NCBI GenBank assembly: GCA_039619475.1
Contig: CM077116.1
Location: forward strand, 250,985,440 to 251,049,439
DNA: 64,000 nt
Origin: Icerya purchasi
Lineage: Eukaryota > Arthropoda > Insecta > Hemiptera > Monophlebidae
Direction of reading: 5' to 3'
In this document: positions 19,484-32,703 of the stretch, piece by piece
Position numbering within the stretch: position 1 is the first letter of the stretch
Layout: each line of letters begins with the position of its first letter
The notes under the pieces: generated by a model
Told to the model about the DNA's origin: nothing
The model's input: the letters and a program-made list of their open reading frames with translations, nothing else
The model's database searches: none
Made by a program: the position numbers and the translations under genes

Positions 19484-21285
19484 AAATATTGGTGTTAACT
19501 ACGGAAATATGTATTTTTATGAATTTGACAATTCCCGTTCAGCTTAACAACGTGATAAATCCTACAATTCCTTCAACGAACGCGAGTGTAATAATTTTCG
19601 AGCATGTAAATGTCACGAATTTCGACAATCGTGGAACCGAAATATTCTTTGAAGTGAACTCTGGTTTCTCGACCTCGCAACGCCGATTTTTGCGACTTTT
19701 CGGTCTCAGGAACCGCGCTAGTGGCATCTACCATACCACAACTCGAAAATAACTCTTTGAAGCTTTAAACATTTTCCGGATTATATCTCAAGCACTTGAG
19801 GAAACGATAATCTTTCTGGTCGAACCTGATCAGGTTTCGACAATACAAACGCTTTCTGGCTGGACGGGAGGTAGTAAAATAATAATAATAAAAAAAGTAT
19901 AAGCCGAATAACCAAAAAGCCTAATCTGATTTCACCCGGCCGAAATACCTCTCTCAGAACGGGAGACCTCACCGCGTGTACAATTAAAATTCAAGATCAG
20001 GAATTTACAAGAAATCTGCGAATCTAGCATAAATTGGTGACGGAAACCGAAATTACGCCTACGTATTTCGTAAAATCAGTTGCGACTAGAATAAATAAAA
20101 GGGGAAAAAATTTAGAAATGCCGTGGCGAAACGGCGTTCAAAACTCGACCATCGACAACAAAAGTTTTCGTATTTAGTGGCAGCCAGTTCAATTCAACGG
20201 CAATCGAATTCGAAGGTTCAATTAAGAACTAGAAAGTATTTTAAACGGTTTTAATTGTTAACGATTTAAATAGTTCTTTACATGCTTAACCTTTACGTAA
20301 TCTGAAGATATTTCGTTCTCTTCGAGTAGCCCAAAAAATCTCCTAACCGAATCTCCTAGAATGGCTTTTACGCGTGAAAACTGAACATTGCCGTTCTTGT
20401 GCGATAGAATGATTCGAAATTATGCCGAATCAGAAGTAACTCGACTAGGAAAAATGCGTCCCCTGTTCAGATTCGAGTTTTCCTGTGGTGTTCTTTTTAT
20501 CAGTTGCTCAAAAGTCGATACCGTATTAATTATTCAGTTCTACGCTTTTCCGTAAATCTTGCATCGGGTTATTATCTTTTTTAAACGTTATATTTCTGTT
20601 TGCTTGGCGTTTTAGTTGATACTACTAAAATTTTTAAACTTTCTTCTTCAGTTATCCGTTCCAACGATCTTTACAGGGTAGAAATTAAAATTAATTCTCG
20701 ATACTCTGGTATTTTCATTTGCTGATGCACATCTTCAATTTCCGCTGCGCAAGTAAATCACGGTAGAATGTTTTTTACAGAGTCATACTCAAATTATTCC
20801 TGTTTCCAAAAATTTCGGTAGACTTATTTATTTAATTAAATGTACTTACTATAATGTTCAGTGCAAAAGCCATTTGCGATATCCCATTTTATAATGTTTT
20901 TTTTTATACCACTGTAGAATTATTAATAAACTCACACTACTCACTTTTACTGCAGCGTACTTGTATTTTATACAACTGAATTTTTTTCTTACGATGCGTA
21001 ATTTCTTCGTCAAGAAATAAATTTAATTCATTAAGAAGATTTATATAACTAATTTTGTAACACGTAAATTATTGAATGTTTTTTTCTTTTCTACGGTATA
21101 TTTGTTTAATATTTAATTTTAAATTTGCGTAAATATACTTAAAAAATTCTGCAGCCGCATGTGGATTGTAAGTTTAAAAAATTTTGTGCGAATTTTATTA
21201 TTTAATCTGTTTATAATGTTTGGAAAATATTATTTGGTTAGGTGGCTATAAAAGCTATGGCCCTCAGTCTGAGACAGTTGTTAAA
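19484..21285. other. AT-rich DNA without recognised gene
   Basis: Overlapping open frames at 19489-19752 (plus) and 19539-19727 (minus) match no family I know. No repeat was matched to the rest of the window. Confidence 0.45.
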
Positions 21286-21289
21286 TCAA

Positions 21290-21495
21290 CAGAGGGTGCG
21301 AAGAATACCCCCATCCAGTCAAAAGAAATATGATTAGAAAGCAGAACGCAAGGCAAGTGACCAGGAGGAAGAAGAAAATGTGGATGGACTGACAATGTAA
21401 AAGAATGGACGGGACTTCACAGTTTCGGGGAGTTGGTTGAAGGAGCAAGAAGCAGAGTATTGGGAGCAGCCAACGCGTCATTGCCGTAAGGTACC
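21290..21495 (+). pseudogene. RTE-like non-LTR element, C-terminal end
   Basis: One plus-strand frame reads PGGRRKCGWTDNVKEWTGLH, then SFGELVEGARSRVLGAANA. This is the terminal GRRRxxWxxNVKEWTGLxxxELxxxAxxRxxW block of endonuclease-RT ORFs. Stops occur in the preceding codons. The piece is only about 60 residues. Confidence 0.55.
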
Positions 21496-22235
21496 CAGAT
21501 AAAAGAGAAGAAAGTGGCTATAACTCTATTTCGTATTTTTTTTCAGTTAAAAAAAAAATTAAAAGAACATTTTGCTAAAAACAAAAATAATCACCTCCAA
21601 GATAAGAACGATGGCGGAGCTTCTGAAATAAAAAAACTGAATGGGGGAGAATCGATACCTTTACCGAATTCTTTCTGATTCCTTCGTGTGTCATGTAATC
21701 CGTCACATATTTCGTTTGCGTACTGAATTTTCCCGTCCATTGCAGATGTGCCGCTAAAAAGTGTACCTCCGCATCAATGTACAAGGCGAAAATCTTTTTT
21801 CCGCAACGTCTAAATTTCTGCTCGCTCTTTTCATTGTTAAATACGTCGAGTTTCCGCGTTAAAACCCGTTTTTATCTCTCATAACGCATCATTACGATTC
21901 TTTGCAGTAAACTGTTTTCCAACCTACCAAATAAGCACATTCCATCTTATATGCTAACGCAAAAACATTTCTTATACGTGTCAACTACTAACTGTTACAC
22001 TTCGCTCCCACTTTTGTTATCGCGACTTACATCGGTGTTTTAATTACGAGACTCGGTAAATATTATGCTCAATCAACCAAGGAATCTAAAGAATAGCTCA
22101 AAAAGAACACAACATATCAGATTTTAATCTCGTGCGCGGTCGAATGAATGAAAGAAGCTAGAACAGGAACAACCGATAAGGAAGCGAACATAAGACGCAT
22201 TGTTTAAGAAAATCAAAAGTTTTTTTCCCTCCTTT
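21496..22235. other. AT-rich spacer
   Basis: No recognised coding sequence. Confidence 0.45.
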
Positions 22236-22333
22236 TTTTCTTTTTTTTTGGCACGTTAACAATTAACCTTCATCCGCAAGAACTACAGAGGGCCGAGAGC
22301 CTCAATGAAATAGCAATACGATCAGATATTGCG

Positions 22334-23449
22334 GATTTTTTTTTTGTTTTAATACTTTTACTATTATATGCAATCTTAACATTTCAATTAAATAAGTAGA
22401 TCTGTTAATAAACGGAAAAAAAACAAAAAACGAACAAATATAGAGTCATACCCCAGCGAGTAGACTTCTTACATTACCAATTTAGTAATTAACTATTACT
22501 AGACAAGGTCAGTTGGTAAGTCACCTGATATCACTTCCGATGTCCAAAACGTGACGAGCTTCTGCATTCACATGTTTAAGTAGACGCTTGTCATGTGCTG
22601 CAGCAAACTCTTGCATAACGTCATCGACCAATTCCATATGTAAATCCTTATGAATGTCTTAATTTCTCGAGTACCAATAAGCATCCACGATAGCGCGTAG
22701 AATGATGATCTGTCGTTTCTGCACAAGATCCCTATTAGACTTGGTAGCACATCTCCACAATGAATGTCCCCGTATGTTTAAATAGGTTTTTGTAATTTGA
22801 TTATAAAGCAGTAGTTTGCATTCTACATCCAGAGCAGAACGCCTACCGCCAGTATAAACCCCGTACTCTGTGCTTAATTTGCAACACTTTCACTTTTACG
22901 TAGACCTTCCATGATGTCCGAGTGTCCAGGTGCATTCCAAGATATTTAGCAGAATCAGTTCGAGGAACACGCTGATCTCCAAGATATACTCGATAAAAAT
23001 ACTATCTGCATGCCGAAGTGTATAAAGAACGTGAACCGACTTCATTATATTTAGCTTAATTGTCCAGTCCCTAGTCCACTTGCTAATCATATTTAAATGT
23101 CGTTGAATCTTAGTATTTGCCTCACACAGATCAGAACTGACATTTAATACTACAGTATCATCCGACAATGTTGCTGTTGTTGTGTTATCAGACAATGGTT
23201 AATGACGCGTGTATAGAAAAGAGAAGTCCAAGGACACTTCCTTGTGAAACTCCGGCTTGTACACTATGAAACTCCGGCTTGTACACTATGAAACGCCGAC
23301 CTGGCTTTATCATATGCCGCGCGAAATTCCCTACCATTCAAATATGACTCCAGCAGACGACAAAAATTTCCAGGCTACTGCTGACTTAACTTAAAAATAA
23401 GTTCCTTGTGCCACACTTTGTCGAACGCCTGTGCTACGTCTAAAACACC
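22334..23449 (-). mobile_element. Jockey-like copy inserted in family X
   Basis: Flanks carry ATATTGCG (22326-22333 and 23450-23457). The 5' end lies at RT motif A (VLDVAQAFDKVWHKEL), followed by an altered motif B (QAGVSQGSVLG, broken by a 22-bp duplication at 23246-23289), motif C as LSDDTVVL (22896-23195 region), and a thumb ending near 22500. The A tail is the T run at 22336-22345. Stops and frame changes make it inactive. The truncation exactly at motif A is 5' truncation typical of non-LTR insertions. Confidence 0.85.
23246..23289. repeat. 22-bp tandem duplication in Jockey motif B
   Basis: GAAACTCCGGCTTGTACACT plus AT occurs twice in direct tandem, shifting the frame right at the QAGVxQGS motif. 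Confidence 0.9.
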
Positions 23450-23457
23450 ATATTGCG

Positions 23458-23800
23458 TAAATGGAACAACTAAGCGAAGGGATAATAGACAAAGAAGGAA
23501 ACGAGAGGATGTAAGCAGCACAATAAGGGACAGGAAGACCAAGAGCTAACAATTGAGCATAAAAACAGACCATTCTATTGCGAGCAAAGGACATTCAAAA
23601 AGGATAGAGTTAAAATCACAAACGGCTTCGTCGTTCGGATGAAGAGGACAACCCCAAAGAAGATGCAAAGACGAAACGAAAGTGAGACAAAGGCAGTAGA
23701 GAAAGATTGAAACGCAAACGAATAATCGGAACGACATTAGAATGACGAACTAAATTAAAGTCCCGGAACCATGGTTAGGAAGGAAAACTGGGTTATACAA
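23458..23800 (-). pseudogene. Family X C-terminal module
   Basis: Minus strand: WGCPLHPNDEAVCDFNSILF and ECPLLAIE, then after a one-base frame change FYAQLLALGLPVPYCAAYIL and SFPSLSIIPSLS. The CPLHxxxEAVCDxNHILFxCPLL pattern is the Cys/His end of I-clade-like ORFs. Upstream, RDFNLVRHSNVVP-type residues precede it. Confidence 0.7.
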
Positions 23801-24207
23801 AAAGGTAGAAGGATCGTGTATTGGAAAAGGATGGAAAATAAAAGTATTATCTAAGAAAAAGATTGAAGGAGAAGGAGATTTTTTTCCAATTAAACTCTAC
23901 ACATTTAGTTTTTTTGACCTGCCATTTAGCTACTGACTAGTAGATGAATCTATAAAAGGTTGTACTAAGATTTTATTGTTTACAATAAATTTGAATACTG
24001 TAAATAAGGTGATCACTCCACAACATAAAATAGGGAAAATATGTTCCTAGCAATCAGTTCTTCAAAAAACATAAACCTATCATTCTCACTTTACAGGATA
24101 GCGATATATATGAGCCAATATTTGATTGTATATTGCTAGAAGGTACGACAGAGCCTATGGTGATGCTGAATTTTCTAAATGTAATTTTATTTGATAATTA
24201 AGCTTGC

Positions 24208-24450
24208 TTAAGTATTAGGGCTGTTATATTCATCGACGTTACTATTATTAAAGGTTATCGGGGATTTTTCTTTTTTAATTTTATGCAATAGGAAATTTTG
24301 AGAGTAAACTGAAGACGATTCATGACTAAAGTATGTGGAAAACACATTTGCCATCTCACAGGGTTCAGATATTGGGCAGTTGTTTATTTTGACAAGGGGG
24401 AATTGGGGTAGGATGGTGGAGATGCCTTTTATTAATTTAATTTTACCCAA
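24208..24450 (-). pseudogene. Family X linker after the endonuclease
   Basis: The stretch reads LVKINNCPISEPCEMANVFS, then TYFSHESSSVYSQ. The ISxPxExANxFxxYFSS pattern marks the EN-RT linker of I/CR1-type ORFs. It ends in a stop where the RT would begin. Confidence 0.6.
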
Positions 24451-24649
24451 AAATTGTTCGGTTGCATGTGCTTTGAGTTAAAGTAGAAATAAAGGTTATC
24501 CAACCATTTTCTTTCTGCAGATTACATCACATGCAGCAGCACGGGATTTGATTAGAAGCTAGATGGGTAGACTCATATCTTCCGGGGAGGGCTTCCTTTC
24601 TTGCAGAAATTTCTGTACGAACTTCGCTGCACTACAGGGCACACAACGT

Positions 24650-25330
24650 GGGAATGGGAAGGGTCGAGATTTGGGATGCATTGGTAGCAACAATTAGTTT
24701 ATCTGAGAAAGTTATAATTATTTCTTGCGCTGAAAGAGTGGGAAGAAGCACGGTTCCAAGGGAGAGAAGTGAAAATACTCCAGTTCGCTTTTTGATAATT
24801 AAATTTTGGAGACAGTGGATGAGAAATTGTATTGCGGTTGGGCGGAAAAAATATGAGGTTGGGAAAATTATCGCTGGAGAAGGTGTCCTGTAGTACAGTG
24901 GATTCAACTTTAGAATAGAAAGAAGAGGAAATAAAAGCAAGATCAATTGTAGGGAACGACCTAGAGGAATCATCTCGGTTGGTCGGAGTAGGAGGTTTGA
25001 ATAGCACGAGGTCGCTAAAAAACATTGAATTACCAACGGAGAGAGTGAATATTAAAATCTCCAAAACTCATGATAGGATTGGGTACACTGCCGTAAAAAG
25101 CGCTAAGTTGGGGGGTGGATATGGCAATATACTTTGGATGATATATAACGATCGATGTAAGCGATCCTGACGATGACGGCAGTTGACTAAAAGATATTTG
25201 GTGCTACTGTGATATATGGAATTATGAATTAATATCGCGGTACCCCCGTTAGCTTTGGTTGCGAGGGAATAGGGATTGTGATATATTTGATAGCATTTGA
25301 TACTATGGCGGTGGCTGTTTGAGGGAGGTT
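24650..25330 (-). pseudogene. Family X apurinic-type endonuclease, decayed
   Basis: Landmarks on the minus strand are SFGDFNIHSLRW (GDFNxHxxxW nuclease motif, about 25060), then DDSSRSFPTIDLAFISSSF, and LQDTFSSDNFPNLI (the SDHxP catalytic motif with His changed to Asn). Two frames are needed. It belongs to the EEP nuclease fold of non-LTR elements that nick target DNA. His loss indicates inactivity. Confidence 0.7.
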
Positions 25331-28300
25331 TCCTGCAGGCTGATAATTACTAGAAAATATTGAGAAATCAAAGTTCTAATTCGGCGAGGCGAGGAAAGAA
25401 GCCTCTGCGGTTTCACTGAATAATTAAAGAGTTACAGCTGTTCAGCACTCTAGCTGGTTATACATTAAAGAGGAGATCATGAAACCGGCAATGGCTCGGC
25501 ATGCTCAATGCTGACGCGCGAGTTACCGCCTCAATTGATGGTCTAAAAAAGCTGTTTTGAAACTTTGTTGACGAGTTTTGTGAGCTTCGTCTTTAGTTGG
25601 GCATCCTTAATGTAAAAGTTGATAATGCATAATTCCGACGTAGTAAACGGACGATGAACATGGCTTATTCCCATGAAGGTGCTTTACTTTCTGCTTTTTT
25701 TCAAAACCTATACAAAACAACGATAAAGTAACACCGGTAACATGGGTAGAAAGGGCACCTATTGCAGACGACAAATGACCAGCGGCCTATTAATCGGAAG
25801 AAAGAAAAAAAAAGTAAAAAACTATCCCCATTTTTTTTTCTTATTCCTTTGGCCTATCTGAACCATCTGAGATGGCAAATGTGATTTCCATACACTTCAG
25901 TCCTGATGACATTATGACTGCCTGTAACTTCTTTGCCCACACGTTTCCAATAGTTTTGGTTTCCAGTCTGGCGTGTTGCTTAAAAATATTTAATTTCCCT
26001 CCATGCGTTGCTGTTTGAAGAAGTTGTATTATATAAATGGAAGCAATGAATTCGATTCGAGATTCACTTATATTTAAAGAGATCTCCCCGTATCGCCCAC
26101 ATCGAAATACTTTCACGAACTGTACACCAACTGAGAAGTTCTAGAAGTAGCCGCTACATCCACTTATAGCGCAACGTGCCGCGATCGAACCCAAAAGTTA
26201 AAGCTATGATTACTCAAAAGAAAAAAAAAAAAGGCGAACGCTTAAAGTACTAAACAACCGGAACATTACAGAATCTAATCGAATACGAAACAGGAAAGAA
26301 CCGAGCGTCAAAACTCATCCGCCAAATTCAAAAAACCCTTAAAACATTTGAAATAAATTATGCAAATCCTAAATATATATTAAATATTTTACATGCTTAA
26401 AATTATAATGATCAACTTATTTTTATTATTATTAACAGCTTGGAGCGTCCATTTCACCAGAGAATCTTTTAAACAAATTCGACGAACGTTTCTCCTGCCG
26501 CCACTGATCGTTTGAAAGTCTGCGCAGTGAAAATCTACTCGACCATGTGCTAAACAAAACCTTGGCTGCACCAACACGTGTACATAAATATGTATATATA
26601 TATGTATTATATGTATGTGTGGATGTACACGTGTATGCTAACATGTCTTTACGTTGGAAAATGATTGGTTCGGCAAATTAAGAGAATTGTAATCCATCGA
26701 TACGTATCTTTGTCCGTTTATGTTTATGACAGTTATTTTTTAATTTAAATTTTGTCAGGCGTATCGATATATTTGCGAACAAAGTTTATACAGATACGCA
26801 GACGAGATATAGAAGCGCACCGAAAAAACCGGGACCGTTACAATGGCGCGCTTTTCCCGGTGATGTTTTTAAAACGAAATGGAGGAAAAGAGGAACATGG
26901 GCGCTCTAAACAAATGGATTTTTCTTTTTTTCGACATTTTCCAATTTACTGAATTTCCAATAGTCGGTATATTATAAAAGTTTGTACGGAACCGGATAAA
27001 AGTATGAAAAAATGAAATTCAATTGCAGCGACTTTCTGACGATATCTCATACGCGCCATTTCCTTCGCGGTCAGCAAATAAATGGCCATTTCTAAAATGC
27101 TTTTTTCTTTTTTTTTTTCACACCTATTCACCTGTATCATTAATTGTAAAATCTACTTAAACAATCACGTTTTGTTACGTTTCCTATTCTACTGTAACTG
27201 GCGCGCTGAAATAAAAATACACCGCTACCACCTGAACGCGCAGTAAATTATAGCTGAATTGAAAAAAGTATCATTACAAAACAACAACTACCGATAGCGA
27301 TTGCAGGAAAATGCGAAGGCGACCGAATTATCTTCTTTTCGTCTCTCTGAAGATCAAAAATTTGAGAGAATCAAGATTACATCGCAATCACACCTCATGC
27401 CTGCATCCTTTGCAAAGACGGAGCTTACTCAACTATCGTTACCGGGTTAATCCGAAAGCTTACACGATTAGTGTTAGCTAAACGAATCTCAAATTAAAAT
27501 TATCTTCTGCACTTACTTCTTTTCGTTGATAAACGGTTTTCCTATTTCCCTCTTGCTTTTCTTAGACTTACATATGTAGCGCCTAAGGTTGTTACAACAC
27601 GTCTAGGTACGAAGCATTATAAGATGTTGTATTTTCCAACGTAGACAAACAAGTAGATGCAAAAAATTATTGTCATCGAATGAATTGCTCTATCCGACAC
27701 AATGCTTGCGAAATGGGCATGTAGTTTGGACGGACGCAAAGATCGCTGGCGAAATATAGATAAACCGCTATCTGCTTGCGAACAATCTCAAAATGGACAA
27801 ATACCGTAAGGTTTTTCCGAATCGTCTGTCGCCTATAATCAAAATAAAGTTCGTTTCTTTTTGTTTCTGTCTTTCTACGCAGTGAAAAAAGGTCTCCGGC
27901 GATCTCTGTTACTGATTATTGTTAACAGGTTGATTACGGAAAACCTTTTTTTTTGTTTTTTTTAAATTCAATTTAAACATTCGTTCAGTATGATTTTTTT
28001 TTCTTTTTTCAAACCTGTCTTTCAATACTTTTTAGACGATAATGTTTTGGACTGGAATTTACTGAAATGAAGAATCCAATAGCTAAACCGGAAGCCGATA
28101 GTTAGCACCATCGTAGTCTTATAAGTGTTCACTGTGGCGACGCGCCTACCATTCTCGATTGCTGCGCCTTCAACCACGTTCATCACCTGATGCTCAGATT
28201 GTATCAGAGCGATTAAAATTACAGTATTTTTACTTTATTACTGATTTCACGTGAAATCGCTCAGTTCACGTTTCCTTTGAATCACGCGGTCCAACTCTGT

Positions 28301-29887
28301 CCGGTATCCGTACATAGTTTGTCTTCTATCGCTGCTCTGAAATTATTTTTCAGAAGTTTTATCCAGCTTGAAATAATAGGCTCTAAATTGACGAAAGTAT
28401 AGGCCACCGATCGCAAAAAAAAACTCGGAACATTTTAAATTTTAACTTCCCGATGCCTCAGCAACGGTATGGGAAACAACTCGCTTTATCTTACTCGCAC
28501 ATTTTTTTCTTAATGATCTAGACTAAAATTAACGACATTGCCTTCTTGCCCGTAAATACTCTCGGAATTCGCTAGCTATTGCTGGAAACATTACCACCTT
28601 AATTATCCGTCCTTAGCAGTATTTAAACATTTTGATCTATTCGTTCGAACCCCATCTTCTCTGTTGTATATTTTAAAGTTCGTTTTGAATTTCCCAAAAT
28701 TATCTGATCAAATGGATCATCGATAACAAAATTTCCTTTCATAACGAATGGCATATTCAAAACTCGCACAAATAACTATAATGCTAATAATACATATTGT
28801 ACAACTTACTTAACCGTCTATGAAAAAGATATTATACAGTTTGCCTTTTTCATTTTCGAATGAGAAGACATTTCTTCACACGCGGAACCAAAAAGAATGA
28901 ATAACGATAATTGTAATGAAAATCAAAATGTCGATGTCTTTTGAAATAATTCGTGGGTTCTACGAGGCATACTACCCGGTGTTTCCCCGGTAAAATTACA
29001 TATCCTTAATTATAATATATATATATATATATATATTATAATCTTTAAGCTTATAATCTGCATTCATTTTTCACAGTATTATTGTTCTACAAGAAAAATA
29101 CCGTATTGCCGTCTCATTCTTTTCTGCTTTCTCTGCCAGTTCCTTCTTATCCGGGTCCAATTTTTTCTTACAAAATAACATTAAAGCCTACATTCCCAAC
29201 AGCGCTTTGTATAGATTGAGCATTACCACAGGTGTACGTACTGCTTCTCAGGAAATGATATTTCGGAGAGATGTGAGTCCGTAATTCCTATAACTTCCGT
29301 TTGACTTATTTACCGGATCTTCCGAGGATGTTAAAATCCTTAGGTGTCCCATAAAATTGAAGTTCTGTAAAACTATTCTCCTAGAATTCGTGTCAATTTT
29401 TAAACTCCGTTTTACCGTTTCTCCCGGCGTTCAGTCACACTTACCCAAGATGCTTAAAGTATTTCGTTTTTGGTCATATCGCTAGGCATTGTCATAATTC
29501 TAATGTGTGTTCACATTGCGCCTGAAAATGTTCTTTTGCTGATTATCATAATCTTGAAGAGCTTACTCGCTGTCGTACCTGTAAAAGCTATGTTTCTCAT
29601 TCATGATCTTTTTTTTTTTTGTTCATTCAATTCGTCTTGATTTGTGTAGTGAGTTCTTGACATAGAGGATAATAAATTCACGGATTCTCTAATTCTTAAC
29701 GTTCGCGTACGCGTGCGTAGACTGGTACTCCGTAGATACATATGCTCATGTGTAGTGTGGGGTTGGGGGGTAGAAGTTTGGAGCGGCCTGCTCTTGTGTA
29801 GATGTCTAGCCAGAAGTGATCTGGTTCTTTATTTGTGAATGAATAGGTGCATTACTGTTTATAGCAATTTGCGGAGCAGCAATTCGC
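25331..29887. other. Long AT-rich region without recognised genes
   Basis: Open frames here (for example minus 25841-26116 and plus 26752-26952) match no family I can name. A (TA)n tract lies at about 29018-29035. No paired repeat was found. Ordinary intergenic or intronic DNA is the simplest reading. Confidence 0.5.
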
Positions 29888-29900
29888 AGCATGCATTAGT
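29888..29900 (+). repeat. Target-site duplication, left copy
   Basis: AGCATGCATTAGT, repeated exactly at 34456-34468 and placed directly against the A tail of the Jockey-like element. Confidence 0.85.
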
Positions 29901-30061
29901 TTTTTTTTTTAATTTTTTTTTTTTCATTAATTTTTATTTGGAACTGCTAAATTAGTACAGCATTTACCAAATTAAAACAAAGAGAAGTACACGAGCGATT
30001 TAAAGGAAGTAGCTAGCACTATTTAAAGTAGGTTAAATAAATGGAGTTACGACTAGTCACA

Positions 30062-32703
30062 TTAAACGAAGTTCAGTTGACAAGGTCGAGCGGTGGCGTC
30101 TGCGCAATCGGCGTGTGTCATTTTGGTCATCCAGGAGCTGTACGACCTCTGTGTTGGTATGATTGTTGACTTTTTCCTGATTGTCTCACTGATGGAGTCC
30201 AACTCGAGATCCCTACAGAGCTGGTCATTTGTGAGGTAAAACAGGGCCTTCGTTATTGTTCGCATAAATTTGTTTTGGAACCGCTCAATAATAAGTCTGT
30301 TTGAATCGCAAGTGGTTCCCCAGAGCTCGCATCCGTAAGTCCACATGGGCTTGAATATCGTAGTGTAGATCAGCTTCTTGTTGACCAGGCTAAGATTTGA
30401 TCGCCGTCCAATAAGCCAGTAGAACCGGTCGAACTGCATGTTCAGGAGGTCTCTTTTGGCGCGAACATGCTCCTGCCAATTGAGTTTGCAGTCCAAGTGT
30501 AGACCTAGATAGCGTGCATGACTGGCAGTAGAGACCGGAGAACCTTCGATGATTGTAGGAATGTAGTGGTGAGGGCGCAGCGCGAAGTCAACCCTGACTG
30601 ACTTCAATTGGTTCAGTTTTATTTTCCACCGCGAGGCCCAAGTGGATATTTGATTGACTGCATTTTGGAGATTACTGACTGCAATGTCATAATTTATGTT
30701 GCATGCTGTTACGGCTGCGTCATCTGCAAAAAGCGCTGCCGTGACATTGCAGGCTTGAGGAATATCCATGGTATATAATAAGAAAAGAGTAGGGCCAAGG
30801 ACGCTGCCCTGAGGAACGCCTGCAGCTATTGGGTGAGTACCGGAATGTACAGTTCCGATGAATACTTGGAAGGAACGTCGGGATAGGTAAGATGATATCA
30901 GTAGGCTTAGAGGAGCAGGAAAGTGGGGAGAGATTTTATGAAGGAGGCCTTTGTGCCAGACTTTATCAAAGGCATTACTGACTTCTAAGAACGCTGTTGG
31001 AGCGTACTCTTTGTTTTCGAGAGCCTGCGAGAGAGTGGACAACTTTATGGATCTGCTCAATCGTTGAGGGTTTATGACGAAAACCAAACTGTATATCTGG
31101 TAGCATCTTTCTTCGTGTGATGATAGTTTGCATTCTACAAAGTACCACTCTTTCAAAGAGTTTCGCTATGATAGGAAGCAACGAAATAGGACGATACGAG
31201 GACGGGTCTTCTAAGGGTTTCAGTATGACAATCATTTTGGCTGCTTTCCACGATAACAGCACATGTCTCATACGTAGTGCTGCGTTGAATAAGCGTGCCA
31301 TATAGACTATGCCTCTTCTAGGTAGCTCACGATATATGATCGTCGGAATTTTATCAAGACCTGGAGATTTGTGCAGTGCCTGATTGTCTATGAGTCTGGC
31401 GACTTCTAGTGGAGATGTAGGCTTGATATGACCCTCATCTGGAGGTAATGGAATAGGGTCAATGTCAGAATGCATATTGTTCGTTTGGAACGTTTTGGTG
31501 TAGTGCAAAGCAAATAGTTCAGCTCTTTCATGTTCGTTTCTAGTCCAAGTTCCATCTTCCCTTTTGAGAGGAGACTTTACAGGAGGAGGTCTGCATATTC
31601 GTTTGGCGGCTTTCCACAGTGAATATCCAGATTCTTTGGAAGTAGCAAGTTCCGACAGGTAGGATTTTTAGGTGTCATTTTTCCATTGATTGATAGCATA
31701 TGAGGTCTCACGTGATAGGCGGTTAAAAATCTTCCGATTAGTAATGGTACGGTTTTGTTGCCAGAGTTTCCTCGCTCTTCGCCGACTTCGAACCAAGTTG
31801 CCTATGAAGGTAGGATAACTTACCGCTGGGGAGGTGAGATTTTTGTAAGTTATGCACTGCAGCGCGCACTGTTGAAGTATTTGCGCCAATCGATCTGTTT
31901 GAAGTTCCAGATCTTCAATCGATTTAAGGCTGACATTGAGGTCCAGTTGGCTATCTACTAGCTCACGAAATAGATTCCAGTCCGTTTAGCAGTTTACCAT
32001 TGATCGGGGAGCCGTCGTTGTAGGTTGTACATTTGCGATGGTACACACTACTGGTATGTGATCGGAAGTCAAGTCCGTAATTGTGCGAGACGATATATAG
32101 TTGTCTGGAATGCCTTTGCATATGAAAAAATCAATGACATCCGGGCGTTTCAAATGGTCGACTGGCCAGTGGGTAGGGTCATCGGGAGAGATGGCACGAC
32201 AGATACTCCACAATGGCTTGGTGAAGAACACGTCCACGCTGGCTTGTAATACGTGATCTCCAAATAGGGTGCTTGGCATTTAGGTCACCTCCTAGGATGA
32301 AGTTATGACCTAGATGGCGGAAGAGCTTTAGATAGGTCTCTTTGTCTGGTACAAATCGAGGGGGGCAGTAAATACTACCCAGGTGAACAGTGCGATTGTT
32401 GAAGTTTATTGCAACTACAGATGACTGGATGCTAGTTGTAATGAATACTCCGACATCATGGTGACGTAGGGATTTCTTGATTAACACGGCTGAGCCGCCT
32501 CTTGCTTGACTGCTAGGATGATTGGCGAGATAAACTTCATAGTTGCATATTTTCGGTGGATTTGCAATGCTTGTGATATGGGTTTCGGAGATCACGGCTA
32601 CATCAATGCCGTTTTGATGGAGGAAAACTTCAAGTTCGTTTTTTCTGGATTGCAAGCCATTCGCATTCCAACATATAAGGTTTAGGCAGTTTGATTGATC
32701 CAT
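30062..32703 (-). pseudogene. Jockey-like ORF2: endonuclease plus reverse transcriptase
   Basis: ATG at 32703 overlaps the ORF1 stop as TAATG. Endonuclease motifs are NANGLQSRKNEL, ISETHI, GSIYCPP, GGDLNAKHPIW and, after a frame change near 32190, RPDVIDFFICKGI and DLTSDHIPVV. The linker has in-frame stops at 31986 and 31668. RT blocks follow: HKSPGLDKIPTIIYRELP, DPSSYRPISLLP, then a frame change near 31035, FLEVSNAFDKVWH (motif A), AAGVPQGSVLGP (motif B), FADDAAV (motif C), YLGLHLDCKLNWQEHV, and a thumb with FKPMWTYGCELWG. The first motif-A Asp is Glu (GAA), expected to abolish polymerisation. The product would nick target DNA and prime cDNA synthesis; this copy cannot. Confidence 0.9.

Larger units (their letters stand above)
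22240..25330 (-). mobile_element. Family X (I/Nimb-like) non-LTR relic, interrupted by a Jockey copy
   Basis: On the minus strand this holds, in order, an endonuclease (about 25330-24650), a post-EN linker (24450-24208), a C-terminal module (23800-23458), the Jockey insertion (23449-22334) and the X 3' end with an A-rich tail (22333-22240). Most of the RT is missing. Removing the Jockey copy restores the C-terminal frame (IYAI then SDRIAISL), which matches the other X copies. Confidence 0.7.

Noticed and set aside
24632..25036. A 134-codon minus-strand hydrophobic ORF
   Set aside because: It is a shadow frame; the neighbouring frame carries the family X endonuclease motifs.
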